Shown: positions 34,183-43,730, numbered from the stretch's first letter. The stretch is DNA of 64,000 nucleotides from Paenibacillus riograndensis SBR5 (GCF_000981585.1 NZ_LN831776.1:1689001-1753000); one strand, 5' to 3'. A program made the numbers and translations. The notes: generated from the letters alone by a model not told the origin.

Positions 34183-35010
34183 ATGGCGAAAACCCAAGCC
34201 GGACTGGATTATGAGCCTGAACGGGAACCCGTCGATGAATTGGATACTGCGGATGAATCCAGTTCTGAACATGTGCGGGGTTCCAGTTCTGGCCATAAGC
34301 GTGAACTGAATTCTGGCCATGAGCATGACCCGAGCCCTGAGTGTAGGCAAACGGGATTGGGGTGCAATGATCAACCGGAATCAGAGGCTGATTCCGGTCT
34401 TGTGCTTGAACTGGTGCTGATCCGCCACGGACATACCCTGTGGAATAAGGAGCGCCGCTATTTGGGCAGCACCGATCTTGCGCTGCTGCCGGAGTCCAGG
34501 GCGGAATTGGCTGCGCTCCGGCAGCAGCCGGAGCTTGCCGGGAGCTTCTGGCGGGTATACTGCAGCGATATGCGCAGATGCCGCGAGACCCTGGAACTCA
34601 TCGCGCCTGCACTTCTGCAAAATGCCATCTATGATTCACGGCTCCGGGAAATGAGCTTTGGCGCGTGGGAAGGTCATACCTATGAACAGCTTCAGTATCT
34701 TCCGCAATATCGGAGCTGGATTGATGATCCGGCGGCAAGCACTCCGCCAGGCGGTGAGGCCTGGAGTGAGTTTACTGGGCGCGTGGAGCATTTTGTGTCC
34801 GGGCTGCTGCAGGCAGCGGCAGCGGTGCCCGGCTTGAAGAACAGCAGCCATGCGGGGCCTTTGCGGGTGCTGGTTGTGACGCATGGCGGCATCATCCGCC
34901 AGCTGCTGGCACGGACCATGGAGGGGCGCAGCTTCCATGACACAGCAGCCCCGCCGCCGGGTACTGCTGCCACAGTAAAGCTGCAGCTTCAGGGAGGGCA
35001 AGGGCAATGA
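34183..35010 (+). CDS. CobC-like histidine phosphatase with acidic N-terminal extension
   Basis: A 275-residue protein. The phosphoglycerate-mutase-like domain starts near residue 65: phosphohistidine motif LVLIRHGHTLWNKERRYLGSTD, SDMRRCRETLELI, REMSFGAWEGHTYEQL and the second His in VVTHGGIIRQLLART. This matches alpha-ribazole phosphatase CobC, which completes the nucleotide loop, and the operon supports it. The first ~64 residues are unusual: acidic, Ser/Glu/His-rich, with repeated SSEH, SSGHKRELNSGHEH units, not part of the usual ~200-residue family. The extension could reflect a wrong start, but no good internal start with a ribosome site is seen before the domain. Confidence 0.83.
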   Translation: MAKTQAGLDYEPEREPVDELDTADESSSEHVRGSSSGHKRELNSGHEHDPSPECRQTGLGCNDQPESEADSGLVLELVLIRHGHTLWNKERRYLGSTDLALLPESRAELAALRQQPELAGSFWRVYCSDMRRCRETLELIAPALLQNAIYDSRLREMSFGAWEGHTYEQLQYLPQYRSWIDDPAASTPPGGEAWSEFTGRVEHFVSGLLQAAAAVPGLKNSSHAGPLRVLVVTHGGIIRQLLARTMEGRSFHDTAAPPPGTAATVKLQLQGGQGQ

Positions 35011-35333
35011 TCCTCCGGCTATCCGGCTGCTTACAATCTTACAATCAATGAAGCCGAATAGCATCCAATCGAAGCAGCGCAACCACGGGAATTCAGGCGG
35101 CATCAAGAAGAAGCCATGATTCAGAAAAAGGCTAATCCACAAGCCGTGTCCACAAATGGGATGACGCAGGAATGCAAAGATTGATGCTGAGGGAGGCCTT
35201 AATCGCTGCAGCTGCCAGCAGATGCAGCCGCGCGGAAATAAGTGTAGAACCACAGCGGGAAAAAAATCCCGGGGCTGTGGTTCTTTTTTTACGAAGAAGA
35301 CTGTGCCATGATAGCTATGGGGGCGATTGAAGC
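35011..35333. other. Intergenic region between cob block 1 and ddlR
   Basis: No gene seen. It holds the terminator at 35246-35290; the rest has no recognisable element. Confidence 0.6.
35246..35290 (+). terminator. Terminator before ddlR
   Basis: AGAACCACAGC and GCTGTGGTTCTTTTTTT, with CGGGA/TCCCG inner pairs around an A-run. It separates the first cobalamin block from the cell-wall block. Confidence 0.9.
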
Positions 35334-36794
35334 ATGTTCAAGGATTTCAGGCTCATTGCCGGCCGGCCGGTATATATACAAGTGAAGGATTACATGAAGC
35401 ATCTTATGATCAAGGGCGCCCTCCAGGGAGGCCAGAAGCTTCCCTCAACCCGCGAGCTCAGCACTTTGCTGGGCGTCAGCCGCAATTCGGTCATTTCCGC
35501 CTACGAGGCACTTGCGGACGACGGATTCACGTATGCGGTGCAGGGCCAGGGAAGCTATGTGGCACAAGGTGCAGCGGCCCAGGCCGGGAACACAGGAGAA
35601 GCCGCGTGGACGCTGGACTGGACAGCACGGTTAAGCAGTCAGGCCAAGCTTGCCGAAGAGCTGGATATCATGAAGCGGGGGATACGCGCGGCGAAGGGGA
35701 CGATTTCTTTTACCAGCATTGCGCCTGATGAAAGCCTGTTCGATCTGGATAATGTGAAACGGGCGTTTCTGGAACGCATGGCGGTGGAAGGCAATGTGCT
35801 GCTGAACTATGGTTATGCCAAGGGGTATAAGCCTTTAATAGACTATTTGAAGCAATATATGGAGCACAAAGGCGTGGATATGCGGGGCAAGGACCTGTTG
35901 ATTACGAACGGGTTTACGGAAGGGTTTGATGTGGTGTTGTCGGCGCTCGGCCGTAAAGCCGGGGCAGTGGTGTGTGAGAATCCTACACATCATACGGCGA
36001 TTAAGAATATGAAGCTGCACGGCTTTGAGATTGCGGGCGTGCCCATGGAGCGTGACGGCATCCATCTGGGAGAGCTGAAGCGGGCGCTGGAGGCGCGGGA
36101 ATATGATTGCGCGTATTTTGTCCCCTCTTATCACAATCCAACGGGCATCGTCATGTCTCCCGAAAAAAGGCAGCGGCTCATGAAGCTGATGGCCGAATAC
36201 AAGGTGCCGGTGATCGAGGACGGCTTCAACGAGGAGCTGCGGTATTCGGGTTCCCACGTGGCTCCTCTGATTGCCGCGGCGGGCGGCGGAAACGGTGTGA
36301 TCTATCTGGGCAGCTTCTCGAAGGTGCTGTTTCCCGGATTGCGGGTCGGCTGGGTGATTGCGGATCAGGAGCTGATCTACTACCTGGAAAGTGTTAAAAG
36401 AGCGCGCAGCATCCATACCTCGACGCTGGATCAATCGATTCTGTACCAATATCTGCTCGGCGGCAATCTGGAGAAATACCTGAAGCGGGCCAGAGCGGAA
36501 TATAAGCGCAAATACGAGCTGACCCTGGCCTGCTGCCAGGAGCATATTCCGTATGCGTCACTCACGGGGGATGGGGGCCTGCATCTTTTTGCGACATTTG
36601 CCGAAGGCTTCAGTACAAGAAAGCTGCTGGACGCATGCCGGGAGCAGGGAGTTATTTTTACGGCGGGAGATATGTTTTATACGAATGGGCAAGGACAAAA
36701 CACGCTGCGGCTGGGCTTTTCCAGGGTGGCGGATGGGGATATCCTCAAGGGCATTGAGATTATTGGCAGGACCGCACGGCAACTACTGGGATGA
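35334..36794 (+). CDS. ddlR: MocR/GabR-type regulator next to ddl (DdlR-like)
   Basis: A 486-residue PLP-binding transcription factor. The N-terminal GntR winged helix (about residues 12-75: VYIQVKDYMKHLMIKGALQGGQKLPSTRELSTLLGVSRNSVISAYEAL) is joined to an aminotransferase-like domain with VPSYHNPTGIVMSPEKR, EDGFNEELRY and the PLP Lys in GSFSKVLFPGLRVGW. In Brevibacillus a MocR protein in this position, DdlR, senses PLP and D-alanine and controls ddl. Here ddl starts 15 bases downstream, so the same role is likely. The name rests on context and family, not on alignment. Confidence 0.85.
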   Translation: MFKDFRLIAGRPVYIQVKDYMKHLMIKGALQGGQKLPSTRELSTLLGVSRNSVISAYEALADDGFTYAVQGQGSYVAQGAAAQAGNTGEAAWTLDWTARLSSQAKLAEELDIMKRGIRAAKGTISFTSIAPDESLFDLDNVKRAFLERMAVEGNVLLNYGYAKGYKPLIDYLKQYMEHKGVDMRGKDLLITNGFTEGFDVVLSALGRKAGAVVCENPTHHTAIKNMKLHGFEIAGVPMERDGIHLGELKRALEAREYDCAYFVPSYHNPTGIVMSPEKRQRLMKLMAEYKVPVIEDGFNEELRYSGSHVAPLIAAAGGGNGVIYLGSFSKVLFPGLRVGWVIADQELIYYLESVKRARSIHTSTLDQSILYQYLLGGNLEKYLKRARAEYKRKYELTLACCQEHIPYASLTGDGGLHLFATFAEGFSTRKLLDACREQGVIFTAGDMFYTNGQGQNTLRLGFSRVADGDILKGIEIIGRTARQLLG

Positions 36795-36809
36795 AAAGGG
36801 GTTAGGAGA

Positions 36810-37811
36810 ATGAAAAAAGTAGGCGTGATCATGGGCGGGGTATCCTCGGAATATGAGGTGTCGCTGAATACGGGCAGGGAAATGCTGAAGCATCTGGACC
36901 GCAGCAAATATGAGGGCGTTCCGGTGGTCATTCATTCGCGGGAAGAGCTGGTTGATGCGGTAAAAGGCCTGGACTTCGCGCTGCTCGCCCTCCACGGAGC
37001 CTACGGCGAGGACGGAACGGTGCAGGGAACGCTGGAAACGCTGGGTATTCCCTATTCCGGAAGCGGCGTGCTCGCAAGCAGCCTGTGCATGGATAAGCAT
37101 CTGTCCAAGACCATCATCCGCAGCAAAGGTGTGCACACCCCTGACTGGCTCTGCCTCGACCGGATGGAGGATTTATCGCCTGAAGCGGTGGAGGCTCTTG
37201 GTTACCCGGTAATGGTTAAGCCGAACTCAGGCGGCTCCAGCATCGGCATGACAAAGGTGAACAGCAGTGCGGAGCTGCGAAGTGCGGTGGAGAAGGCCTT
37301 TGCCGCGGATTGTTCGGTGCTGATTGAGGAATATACCGAGGGCCGGGAAATTACCTGCCCCATTCTCGGAGGAACGCTGCTGCCGGTTATCGGCATCCGT
37401 TCGCTTGGGGCGGATTGGTTCGATTACAGCGCCAAATATGAGCTGGGCGGTGCAGAAGAGCGGGTGATTCAGCTGCCTGCAGAGCTTGAGGAACGGGTGC
37501 ATGCGGCGGCCTTGGCCTGCTATCAGGCGCTGAAATGTACGGTATACGCCCGGGTGGATATGCTGGTGAAGGACGGCATTCCATATGTGCTTGAGGTAAA
37601 TACACTGCCGGGCATGACCGAAACCAGTCTGCTGCCAAGAAGTGCGCTTGCTGCCGGATATACCTTCAGCGGGCTGCTGGATGAGATCATCTCCGGTTCG
37701 CTTGCAGAGCGGCGGGGGATGGAGGCTGCGGTGGACAAACAAGGCCTATTAGGAATCCGAAACATGCAGGAAGAGCTGACAACGAGGCAGGGAGTGATCA
37801 ATTATGTATAA
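36810..37811 (+). CDS. ddl: D-alanine-D-alanine ligase
   Basis: A 333-residue ATP-grasp ligase. Motifs are IMGGVSSEYEVSLNTG (D-Ala site 1 Glu), LHGAYGEDGTVQG, YSGSGVLASSLCMDK, VKPNSGGSSIGM, EYTEGREIT, DYSAKYELGG (a Tyr, as in D-Ala-D-Ala rather than D-Ala-D-Lac enzymes) and LEVNTLPGMTETSLLP. It makes the D-Ala-D-Ala dipeptide for peptidoglycan. It overlaps the patA start. AGGAGA lies before the ATG. Confidence 0.93.
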   Translation: MKKVGVIMGGVSSEYEVSLNTGREMLKHLDRSKYEGVPVVIHSREELVDAVKGLDFALLALHGAYGEDGTVQGTLETLGIPYSGSGVLASSLCMDKHLSKTIIRSKGVHTPDWLCLDRMEDLSPEAVEALGYPVMVKPNSGGSSIGMTKVNSSAELRSAVEKAFAADCSVLIEEYTEGREITCPILGGTLLPVIGIRSLGADWFDYSAKYELGGAEERVIQLPAELEERVHAAALACYQALKCTVYARVDMLVKDGIPYVLEVNTLPGMTETSLLPRSALAAGYTFSGLLDEIISGSLAERRGMEAAVDKQGLLGIRNMQEELTTRQGVINYV

Positions 37812-39009
37812 AATGAAGCCGTTCCTGCCGCGGGAAAAGAGCAGTCTGCTGAGTGAGCGGATTGCTCCGCGTGTGCGGGAGATTGCGCCTTCGGGCATCC
37901 GGGCTTTTTTTGATCTCAGTGCGGGTAACAACGAGATTATATCACTTGGGGTAGGTGAGCCCGATTTCACTACGCCTGAGCATATCCGTGCCGCCTGCAT
38001 CCGTGCCCTGGAACAGGGAGAGACGATGTATACCCCGAATGCCGGCCTGCCGGAGCTGCGGGAGGAAATTGCCCGCTATCAGCAGGAGAGCTTTGGACTG
38101 GCGTATGACCCGCGGGACGAGGTGGTGGTAACGGTAGGCAGCAGTGAAGCCCTGGATCTGGCGCTGCGTGCCTTTACCGCTCCGGGGGATGAGGTTATCA
38201 TTCCTTCTCCGAGCTATATTGCTTATTCGCCCATCGCCTATTTGAACGGAGGAACACTGGTGGAGGTCGAGGCTGCTGCGGAGCAGGGCTTCAAGCTTAC
38301 TGCCGAGGCATTGCAAAAAGCCATAACCCCGCGTTCCAAGCTGCTGATGGTGAACTTTCCGAATAATCCGACGGGAGCGGTCATGTCTTACGAGGACTGG
38401 ATGCCCATTGCGGAAATTGTAAAGGCCCATAATCTGATCGTCCTGTCGGATGAAATCTATGCCGAGCTGACCTATGACAGCAGACATGTCAGCATCGCCT
38501 CGCTTCCCGGCATGAAGGAGCGGACGATTGTGATCAGCGGCTTCTCCAAAGCCTTCGCCATGACCGGCTGGCGGGTCGGCTATGCCTGCGGGAACCGCGA
38601 GCTGCTGGCCGCGATGCTCAAAATCCATCAATATACCGCAATGTGCGCACCGGTCCTGGGCCAGATTGCCGCGGTGGAATCGCTGCGCCATGGATTGCCC
38701 GACAAAGACTATATGAAGGAATGCTTCCGGCAGCGCCGTTCGCTGTTCGTTGAGGGGCTCAGATCCATCGGGCTGCATTGCCATGAGCCGCAGGGGGCAT
38801 TTTATGCCTTTCCTTCCATCAGGCATACCGGGATGAAGTCGGAGGATTTTGCGCTGCGGCTGCTGCGGGAAGCAGGAGTTGCAGTTGTGCCGGGCCATGT
38901 GTTCGGAACGGGCGGAGAAGGACATCTCCGCTGCTCCTATGCGGCTTCCCCCGCAAAGCTGACCGAAGCGCTGGAGCGGCTGGAAGGCTTCATGAAGGTA
39001 AAAATGTAA
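37804..39009 (+). CDS. patA: Class I aminotransferase, PatA-like (N-acetyl-LL-diaminopimelate aminotransferase)
   Basis: A 401-residue PLP enzyme. Motifs are ISLGVGEPDFTTPEHIR, NFPNNPTGAVMSYEDW, LSDEIYAELTYD and SGFSKAFAMTGWRVGYA (Schiff-base Lys). PatA of Bacillus acts in the acetyl-dependent branch of lysine/diaminopimelate synthesis, giving meso-DAP for the same stem peptide that ends in D-Ala-D-Ala. The 8-base overlap with ddl implies coupled expression, which makes a wall-precursor role likely. Aspartate aminotransferase activity is the alternative. Confidence 0.85.
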   Translation: MYKMKPFLPREKSSLLSERIAPRVREIAPSGIRAFFDLSAGNNEIISLGVGEPDFTTPEHIRAACIRALEQGETMYTPNAGLPELREEIARYQQESFGLAYDPRDEVVVTVGSSEALDLALRAFTAPGDEVIIPSPSYIAYSPIAYLNGGTLVEVEAAAEQGFKLTAEALQKAITPRSKLLMVNFPNNPTGAVMSYEDWMPIAEIVKAHNLIVLSDEIYAELTYDSRHVSIASLPGMKERTIVISGFSKAFAMTGWRVGYACGNRELLAAMLKIHQYTAMCAPVLGQIAAVESLRHGLPDKDYMKECFRQRRSLFVEGLRSIGLHCHEPQGAFYAFPSIRHTGMKSEDFALRLLREAGVAVVPGHVFGTGGEGHLRCSYAASPAKLTEALERLEGFMKVKM

Positions 39010-39084
39010 TTGTAAGATCAATCGCTATCCCCTATAATCCTTAAGGAAGAAATAGGGAGTTGTGACGGAATAGCTGGCGCAGCC

Positions 39085-39128
39085 GCAGCAGAGTGCCCTC
39101 TTCTTCAGGGAAGAGGGCACTCTGCTGC
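39085..39128 (+). terminator. Perfect 18-bp hairpin before cobT
   Basis: GCAGCAGAGTGCCCTCTT pairs fully with AAGAGGGCACTCTGCTGC around an 8-base loop. T-run is poor (GTTAGTTG), but the stem is strong enough to separate patA from the second cob block. Confidence 0.7.
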
Positions 39129-39189
39129 GTTAGTTGTATGAATTGGGTTGGAGCTTCAATTTCAATCCAAAAAACACACAGGAGGCTAT

Positions 39190-40254
39190 ATGATGATCTC
39201 AGCAATTGTAGAAGTAACGGGGCCGATTGCTCCGCCGGATGAACAAGCGGCACTGCGGGCGGTACTCCGTCTGAACAGTCTGACCAAGCCCCCGGGAAGC
39301 CTCGGGCAGCTGGAAGCGCTGGCCGTCCGCCTGGCGGGCATTTCGAAGACGGAGCAGCCCAGCTATGGGACACGCACTGTTGTTGTAATGGCTGCCGACC
39401 ATGGGGTGTGCTCTGAGGGAGTCAGCGCTTTTCCGCAGGAGGTTACGGTGCAGATGGCCTATAATTTCCTCAGCGGAGGGGCGGCAGTCAATGTGCTGGC
39501 CCGCCAGGCCGGGGCAAGCGTGCAGTTCGTCGATATCGGTATCCAAGCAGAGCTTGAACACCCGGAACTGATCAACCGCAAAGTACGGCCGGGAACGGAC
39601 AACATGGCCGCAGGACCGGCTATGAGCCGGGAAGAGGCTCTTGAGGCAGTACTTGTGGGTGTAAAAGTTGCCCAGGAAGCGATAAAAAGCGGAACAGAGA
39701 TTTTGATCACTGGTGAAATGGGCATCGGCAACACCACAGCCAGCGCTGCCATTCTGTGCGCACTGGGAGGTCTCCCGCCGGAGGCGGCGGTTGGACGCGG
39801 AACAGGGATCAACGATGAACGGCTGCTGCACAAAATTGAAGTTGTGGAGCGCGCGCTGCGGGTGAACGCCCCGAATCCGGCAGACCCGGTCGATGTGCTC
39901 TCCAAAGTAGGCGGACTTGAGATTGCCGGATTGGCCGGGCTTATTCTTGGGGCCGCTGCCGCCCGCGTTCCCGTCATTCTTGACGGGTTCATCTCCGGCG
40001 CAGCCGCATTGGTCGCCAAAGCCATTGCCCCCGAGTCCACAGCGTATATGATCGCTTCCCATGTATCGAACGAGCAGGGCCACAAGCTGATGCTGGAGTG
40101 TCTGGGACTGGAAGCGCTGCTTGATCTGGGGCTGCGGCTGGGTGAGGGAACGGGAGGCGTGCTCTCTCTTCACCTGATTGAAGCGGCCAGCCGCATCATG
40201 ACCGAGATGGCTACCTTCGAAAGCGCGGGAGTTTCGGGGGCTGAGGGGAAATGA
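39190..40254 (+). CDS. cobT: Nicotinate-nucleotide-dimethylbenzimidazole phosphoribosyltransferase
   Basis: A 354-residue CobT. Motifs are LNSLTKPPGSLGQLEALAVRLAGI, VVVMAADHGVCSEGVSAFPQEVTVQMAYNFLSGGAAVNVLARQAG, GEMGIGNTTASAAI, the RGTGINDE loop and the catalytic Glu near VILDGFISGAAAL. It transfers phosphoribose to dimethylbenzimidazole, giving alpha-ribazole phosphate. The start at 39190 is set by AGGAGG 5-8 bases upstream; a frame start at 39148 lies before that site. It overlaps cobU by 4 bases. Confidence 0.95.
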   Translation: MMISAIVEVTGPIAPPDEQAALRAVLRLNSLTKPPGSLGQLEALAVRLAGISKTEQPSYGTRTVVVMAADHGVCSEGVSAFPQEVTVQMAYNFLSGGAAVNVLARQAGASVQFVDIGIQAELEHPELINRKVRPGTDNMAAGPAMSREEALEAVLVGVKVAQEAIKSGTEILITGEMGIGNTTASAAILCALGGLPPEAAVGRGTGINDERLLHKIEVVERALRVNAPNPADPVDVLSKVGGLEIAGLAGLILGAAAARVPVILDGFISGAAALVAKAIAPESTAYMIASHVSNEQGHKLMLECLGLEALLDLGLRLGEGTGGVLSLHLIEAASRIMTEMATFESAGVSGAEGK

Positions 40255-40799
40255 GCATTCTTGTAACCGGTGGGGCGCGCAGCGGGAAAAGCGGTTTTGC
40301 CGAGCAGCTGGTGTTCTCCCTGGCGGATCAGGCCGTATATGTGGCTACCGGACAAGCCTTTGATGAAGAAATGAAGGCCCGGATTGCCCTGCACCGCAAG
40401 CTTCGTGAAGAGAGCGGCGGCGCATGGGAGATGCTGGAGGAGCCGCTTGAGCTGCCTGAACTCCTGGACCGCCTTTCCGGCGGCAAGGCGGTGCTTGTGG
40501 ATTGCCTGACGCTGTGGCTCTCCAATGTCCTGCTGGCCGTGGAGGATCAGGAAGACAGACAGGAACGGGTGGTGCGGGAACTTTCCCGGCTGGAGCGGAG
40601 TGTAGCTTCCTTTCGCGGCACGCTGGTGCTGGTGACGAACGAGGTGGGTGACGGCATTGTGCCGGAATACCCGCTTGGCCGGCTGTACCGGGATTTGGCC
40701 GGACGGATGAATGCGCTGCTGGCCCGGCAGTGCGGGCAGGTTTTTCTGGTTACTGCCGGGATTCCGGTTGAGCTGAAGAGCCGGGAGTACCGGTTATGA
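40251..40799 (+). CDS. cobU: Adenosylcobinamide kinase/guanylyltransferase
   Basis: A 182-residue bifunctional enzyme. The P-loop is VTGGARSGKSGFAEQL (about 5-20), the histidine that is guanylylated is in RIALHRKLREE, and the VDCLTLWLSN and VTNEVGDGIVPEYPLGRLYRDLAGRMNALLA blocks are typical. It phosphorylates adenosylcobinamide and then adds GMP to give adenosyl-GDP-cobinamide. Start and stop both overlap the neighbouring genes by 4 bases. Confidence 0.95.
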   Translation: MSILVTGGARSGKSGFAEQLVFSLADQAVYVATGQAFDEEMKARIALHRKLREESGGAWEMLEEPLELPELLDRLSGGKAVLVDCLTLWLSNVLLAVEDQEDRQERVVRELSRLERSVASFRGTLVLVTNEVGDGIVPEYPLGRLYRDLAGRMNALLARQCGQVFLVTAGIPVELKSREYRL

Positions 40800-41602
40800 G
40801 CGTGCGGGGGGATGCTGCGGCTGCTTTTCAGTTTCTTTCACGCTTCCCGGTTAAGGGGGGCGGGGATTTCTCCCGCGAGCTGCTGCAGCGCAGCGTGGTG
40901 TATTACCCTGCGGTTGGCGCAGCCATCGGGTTAAGTGCGGCATTAGGCGCAGGCGTTGCGGCCTGGCTGCTGCCTGCCTGGCCTGCCGCCATCATCACCC
41001 TGATCCTGTGGGTGTGGCTGACGGGCGGCTTGCATCTGGACGGCTGGATGGACTGCGCGGATGGGCTGCTCAGCTACCGCACGCGGGAGCGGATGCTGGA
41101 GATTATGAAGGACAGCCGCATTGGGGCCATGGGGGTGCTGGCCTGCATGCTGCTCCTGCTGCTGAAGGCCTCGCTGCTGGCGGCATTCCTCGAAGGCGGC
41201 TCCTGGACGGAGCTGCCGCTGCTTCTGCTGCCGCCGGTCTGGAGCCGCTGGTACATGGTGCGGGTCATGGTCCGCTACCCGCTTGCCCGCGGCGATGACG
41301 GCCTGGCCGCCAGCTTCAAGGGCGTGCCTGCCCGGCAGGAGCGGCGCACCCTGCTGCTGGCGGCGCTGCTCTCGCTGGCCGCAGCCGCCGCACCGCTGGC
41401 GCTGGGCGCGGGCGAAGTCTGGCCGCAGCTGCTGGCAGCGGCCATCCTGGCCCCGGCGCTGGCGCTGGCCTGCGGCACGCTCGCTGCGCGGCGGGTCCGC
41501 AGCCGGCTCGGCGGGCTCACCGGCGACGTGTACGGCGCGCTGAACGAGCTGCTGGAGGCGCTGCTGCTGCTCCTGCTGGTGCTGCTGCAGCATAACCTGT
41601 AG
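40796..41602 (+). CDS. cobS: Cobalamin 5'-phosphate synthase
   Basis: A 268-residue membrane enzyme with six or so hydrophobic segments. The active-site motif is GGLHLDGWMDCADGLLSYRTRERMLEIMKDSRIGAMG (acidic CDP-alcohol-transferase-like cluster), followed by VYGALNELLEALLLLLLV at the end. It joins GDP-cobinamide with alpha-ribazole (phosphate). Codon use becomes strikingly GC-rich in its 3' half (Ala/Leu runs). Coupled to cobU through an ATGA overlap. Confidence 0.93.
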   Translation: MSVRGDAAAAFQFLSRFPVKGGGDFSRELLQRSVVYYPAVGAAIGLSAALGAGVAAWLLPAWPAAIITLILWVWLTGGLHLDGWMDCADGLLSYRTRERMLEIMKDSRIGAMGVLACMLLLLLKASLLAAFLEGGSWTELPLLLLPPVWSRWYMVRVMVRYPLARGDDGLAASFKGVPARQERRTLLLAALLSLAAAAAPLALGAGEVWPQLLAAAILAPALALACGTLAARRVRSRLGGLTGDVYGALNELLEALLLLLLVLLQHNL

Positions 41603-41705
41603 CGCGCGCCAACCCACAGGATAAGCTATACCGGTGACCGCTTATCCACATATACAACTGCTTCGCCTGTACGCCGGCAGCAGGAATATAACAAGGAGGC
41701 TTGGC

Positions 41706-43319
41706 ATGGAAGATCAAGCAGCAGCAACACAAAGGAAGCCGCAGCCTGCGGCCGTGCTGATGATCCAGGGCACGGCCTCGGATGTCGGGAAGAGTCTGGT
41801 GACCGCGGCCATCGGGCGGATTATGACCCGGGACGGATACCGCACGGCACCGTTTAAGTCGCAGAACATGGCGCTGAATTCCTATGTTACTGAGGACGGC
41901 AGGGAAATTGGCCGTGCCCAGGGTATGCAGGCCGAAGCGTTCGGCATTACCGCCACCACGGACATGAATCCGATTCTGCTGAAGCCCTCAGGCGAGATGA
42001 GTGCCCAGATTGTGGTGCACGGCGTGCCGCATACAGCGCTGAGTGCGCGCGAATACCGGGAGAAGTTTCTGCCCGAAGCTAAAAGCACGGTGATGGATGC
42101 GCTTGGACGGCTGCGGGCGGCCTATGATATCGTGCTGATGGAAGGCGCAGGCAGTCCGGCGGAAATCAACCTGAAGGCCAGGGACATCGTCAATATGAAC
42201 CTCGCAGGCTGGGCGGATGCTCCGGTACTACTGGTTGCCGACATCGACAGAGGGGGTGTGTTTGCCTTTCTGGTCGGCACGCTGGAGCTGTTGGAGCCGC
42301 ATGAACGGGCCCGTGTCAAAGGCTTCATCATCAATAAGTTCCGCGGCGACCTGTCGCTGCTGCAGCCCGGACTCGATTGGCTGGAGCAGCGGACAGGCAT
42401 CCCGGTGCTCGGGGTGCTGCCTTTTCTTCCGCGCCTGCGGATTGAAGCCGAGGATTCCGTGGTTCTGGAAGGAACCTCGGGCCGTCTGCATGCGGAACGG
42501 GGGAAAGAGCTGGATGTCGCCGTTATCCGCTACCCGAGAATCTCTAACTTCACCGATTTTGATCCGCTGGAGGACGAACCGGATACGGCTGTGCGTTATG
42601 TAAGCACCGCTGTAGAGCTGGGGACACCGGATGTCATCATCCTGCCGGGCACGAAGAACACAGCCGCCGATCTGGATTATCTGCGGGAGCAGGGCTTCCC
42701 GGAAGCTATCGCAGCCGCGCTGAACCAGGGAACCCGGCAGCTTGCAGGAATTTGCGGAGGATACCAGATGCTGGGCTTGAAGCTTCTTGATCCGCATGCT
42801 GTAGAAAGTGCAGAACCCGGCGAAAGGGAGGGACTTGGGTTTTTGCCGCTGTCGACCTCTTTTCTGCGGCAGAAGACCACCGTCCGTGCCACCGGCCTGC
42901 TGGCTCAGGATCATCCGCTGCCACTCTACGGCGGGGAAGCGGCTTCCGCTACGGCAGCAGAGCTGCCCGTGGAAGGATACGAAATCCATATGGGCACAAC
43001 CACAAACCATGACCCTGCATCGGTCAGAAGCCTTTTCCAGCTGAAAGGACCGGATGGAAGTATGCAGCAAGAAGGCTGGGGAACGCCGGAAGGACGGGTC
43101 TGGGGAACCTATCTGCATGGATTGTTTCATAATGATGCCTTGCGCAGAGCCTGGCTTGACGGCCTGAGGCAATCTAAAGGACTTGCACCGCTGGGGCAGA
43201 CTTTCTCGGCAGCGGCGCTGCGCGAGCAGGAGTTCGACCGGCTGGCGGATACCGTGCGCGCGAGCCTTGACATGGCTGCCATCTATGAGATCATGGGTGT
43301 ATCTCAGCAAGGGAGGTAA
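41706..43319 (+). CDS. cbiP: Cobyric acid synthase
   Basis: A 537-residue CobQ/CbiP. The N-terminal dethiobiotin-synthetase-like domain begins [20 protein letters not shown] (P-loop), with [13 protein letters not shown] and [21 protein letters not shown]. The C-terminal class I glutaminase has the nucleophile Cys in [12 protein letters not shown] and the His near YLHGLFHND. It amidates four side chains of adenosylcobyrinic a,c-diamide, which is the only corrin-core step in the window. AAGGAGG lies 5 bases before ATG 41706; the frame from 41634 overlaps the gap after cobS and lacks such a site. Confidence 0.95.
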   Translation: MEDQAAATQRKPQPAAVLMIQGTASDVGKSLVTAAIGRIMTRDGYRTAPFKSQNMALNSYVTEDGREIGRAQGMQAEAFGITATTDMNPILLKPSGEMSAQIVVHGVPHTALSAREYREKFLPEAKSTVMDALGRLRAAYDIVLMEGAGSPAEINLKARDIVNMNLAGWADAPVLLVADIDRGGVFAFLVGTLELLEPHERARVKGFIINKFRGDLSLLQPGLDWLEQRTGIPVLGVLPFLPRLRIEAEDSVVLEGTSGRLHAERGKELDVAVIRYPRISNFTDFDPLEDEPDTAVRYVSTAVELGTPDVIILPGTKNTAADLDYLREQGFPEAIAAALNQGTRQLAGICGGYQMLGLKLLDPHAVESAEPGEREGLGFLPLSTSFLRQKTTVRATGLLAQDHPLPLYGGEAASATAAELPVEGYEIHMGTTTNHDPASVRSLFQLKGPDGSMQQEGWGTPEGRVWGTYLHGLFHNDALRRAWLDGLRQSKGLAPLGQTFSAAALREQEFDRLADTVRASLDMAAIYEIMGVSQQGR

Positions 43320-43321
43320 CC

Positions 43322-43648
43322 ATGGTCATTGCGATTCTGCTCTTTATTGTTGCCGGCCTGGCCGAAATTGGCGGCGGCTACCTGGTCTGGCTGTGGCTGC
43401 GGGAAGCACGGCCGCTCTGGTATGGAATGGTTGGAGCGCTGATCCTCGTGGCGTACGGCATCATTCCCACCCTGCAGAAGTTTCCTTCCTTCGGCAGGGT
43501 CTATGCCGCCTATGGCGGCGTGTTCATCGTGCTGGCCGTGCTGTGGGGCTGGCTGGTCGATAAAAAAACACCCGATCTCTATGACTGGCTGGGTGCCGGC
43601 ATATGTGTAATCGGCGTGTCTGTCATTTTGTGGGCGCCAAGACATTGA
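43322..43648 (+). CDS. ynfA: YnfA family small membrane protein (UPF0060)
   Basis: A 108-residue protein with four membrane helices. The family signature is [25 protein letters not shown], with [40 protein letters not shown]. The family resembles small multidrug resistance transporters; substrates are not established. It starts 2 bases after the cbiP stop with AGGGAGG before the ATG, so it is the last gene of the cob transcript. Whether it has any link with cobalamin is unknown. Confidence 0.9.
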   Translation: MVIAILLFIVAGLAEIGGGYLVWLWLREARPLWYGMVGALILVAYGIIPTLQKFPSFGRVYAAYGGVFIVLAVLWGWLVDKKTPDLYDWLGAGICVIGVSVILWAPRH

Positions 43649-43730
43649 GCGGCGGGCAGGCTGCGCCCGGCATCATTCTATTGCAGTTTCTGCAGCAGAT
43701 GCGGCATAAATCGGCTAAAAACTCAATCTG

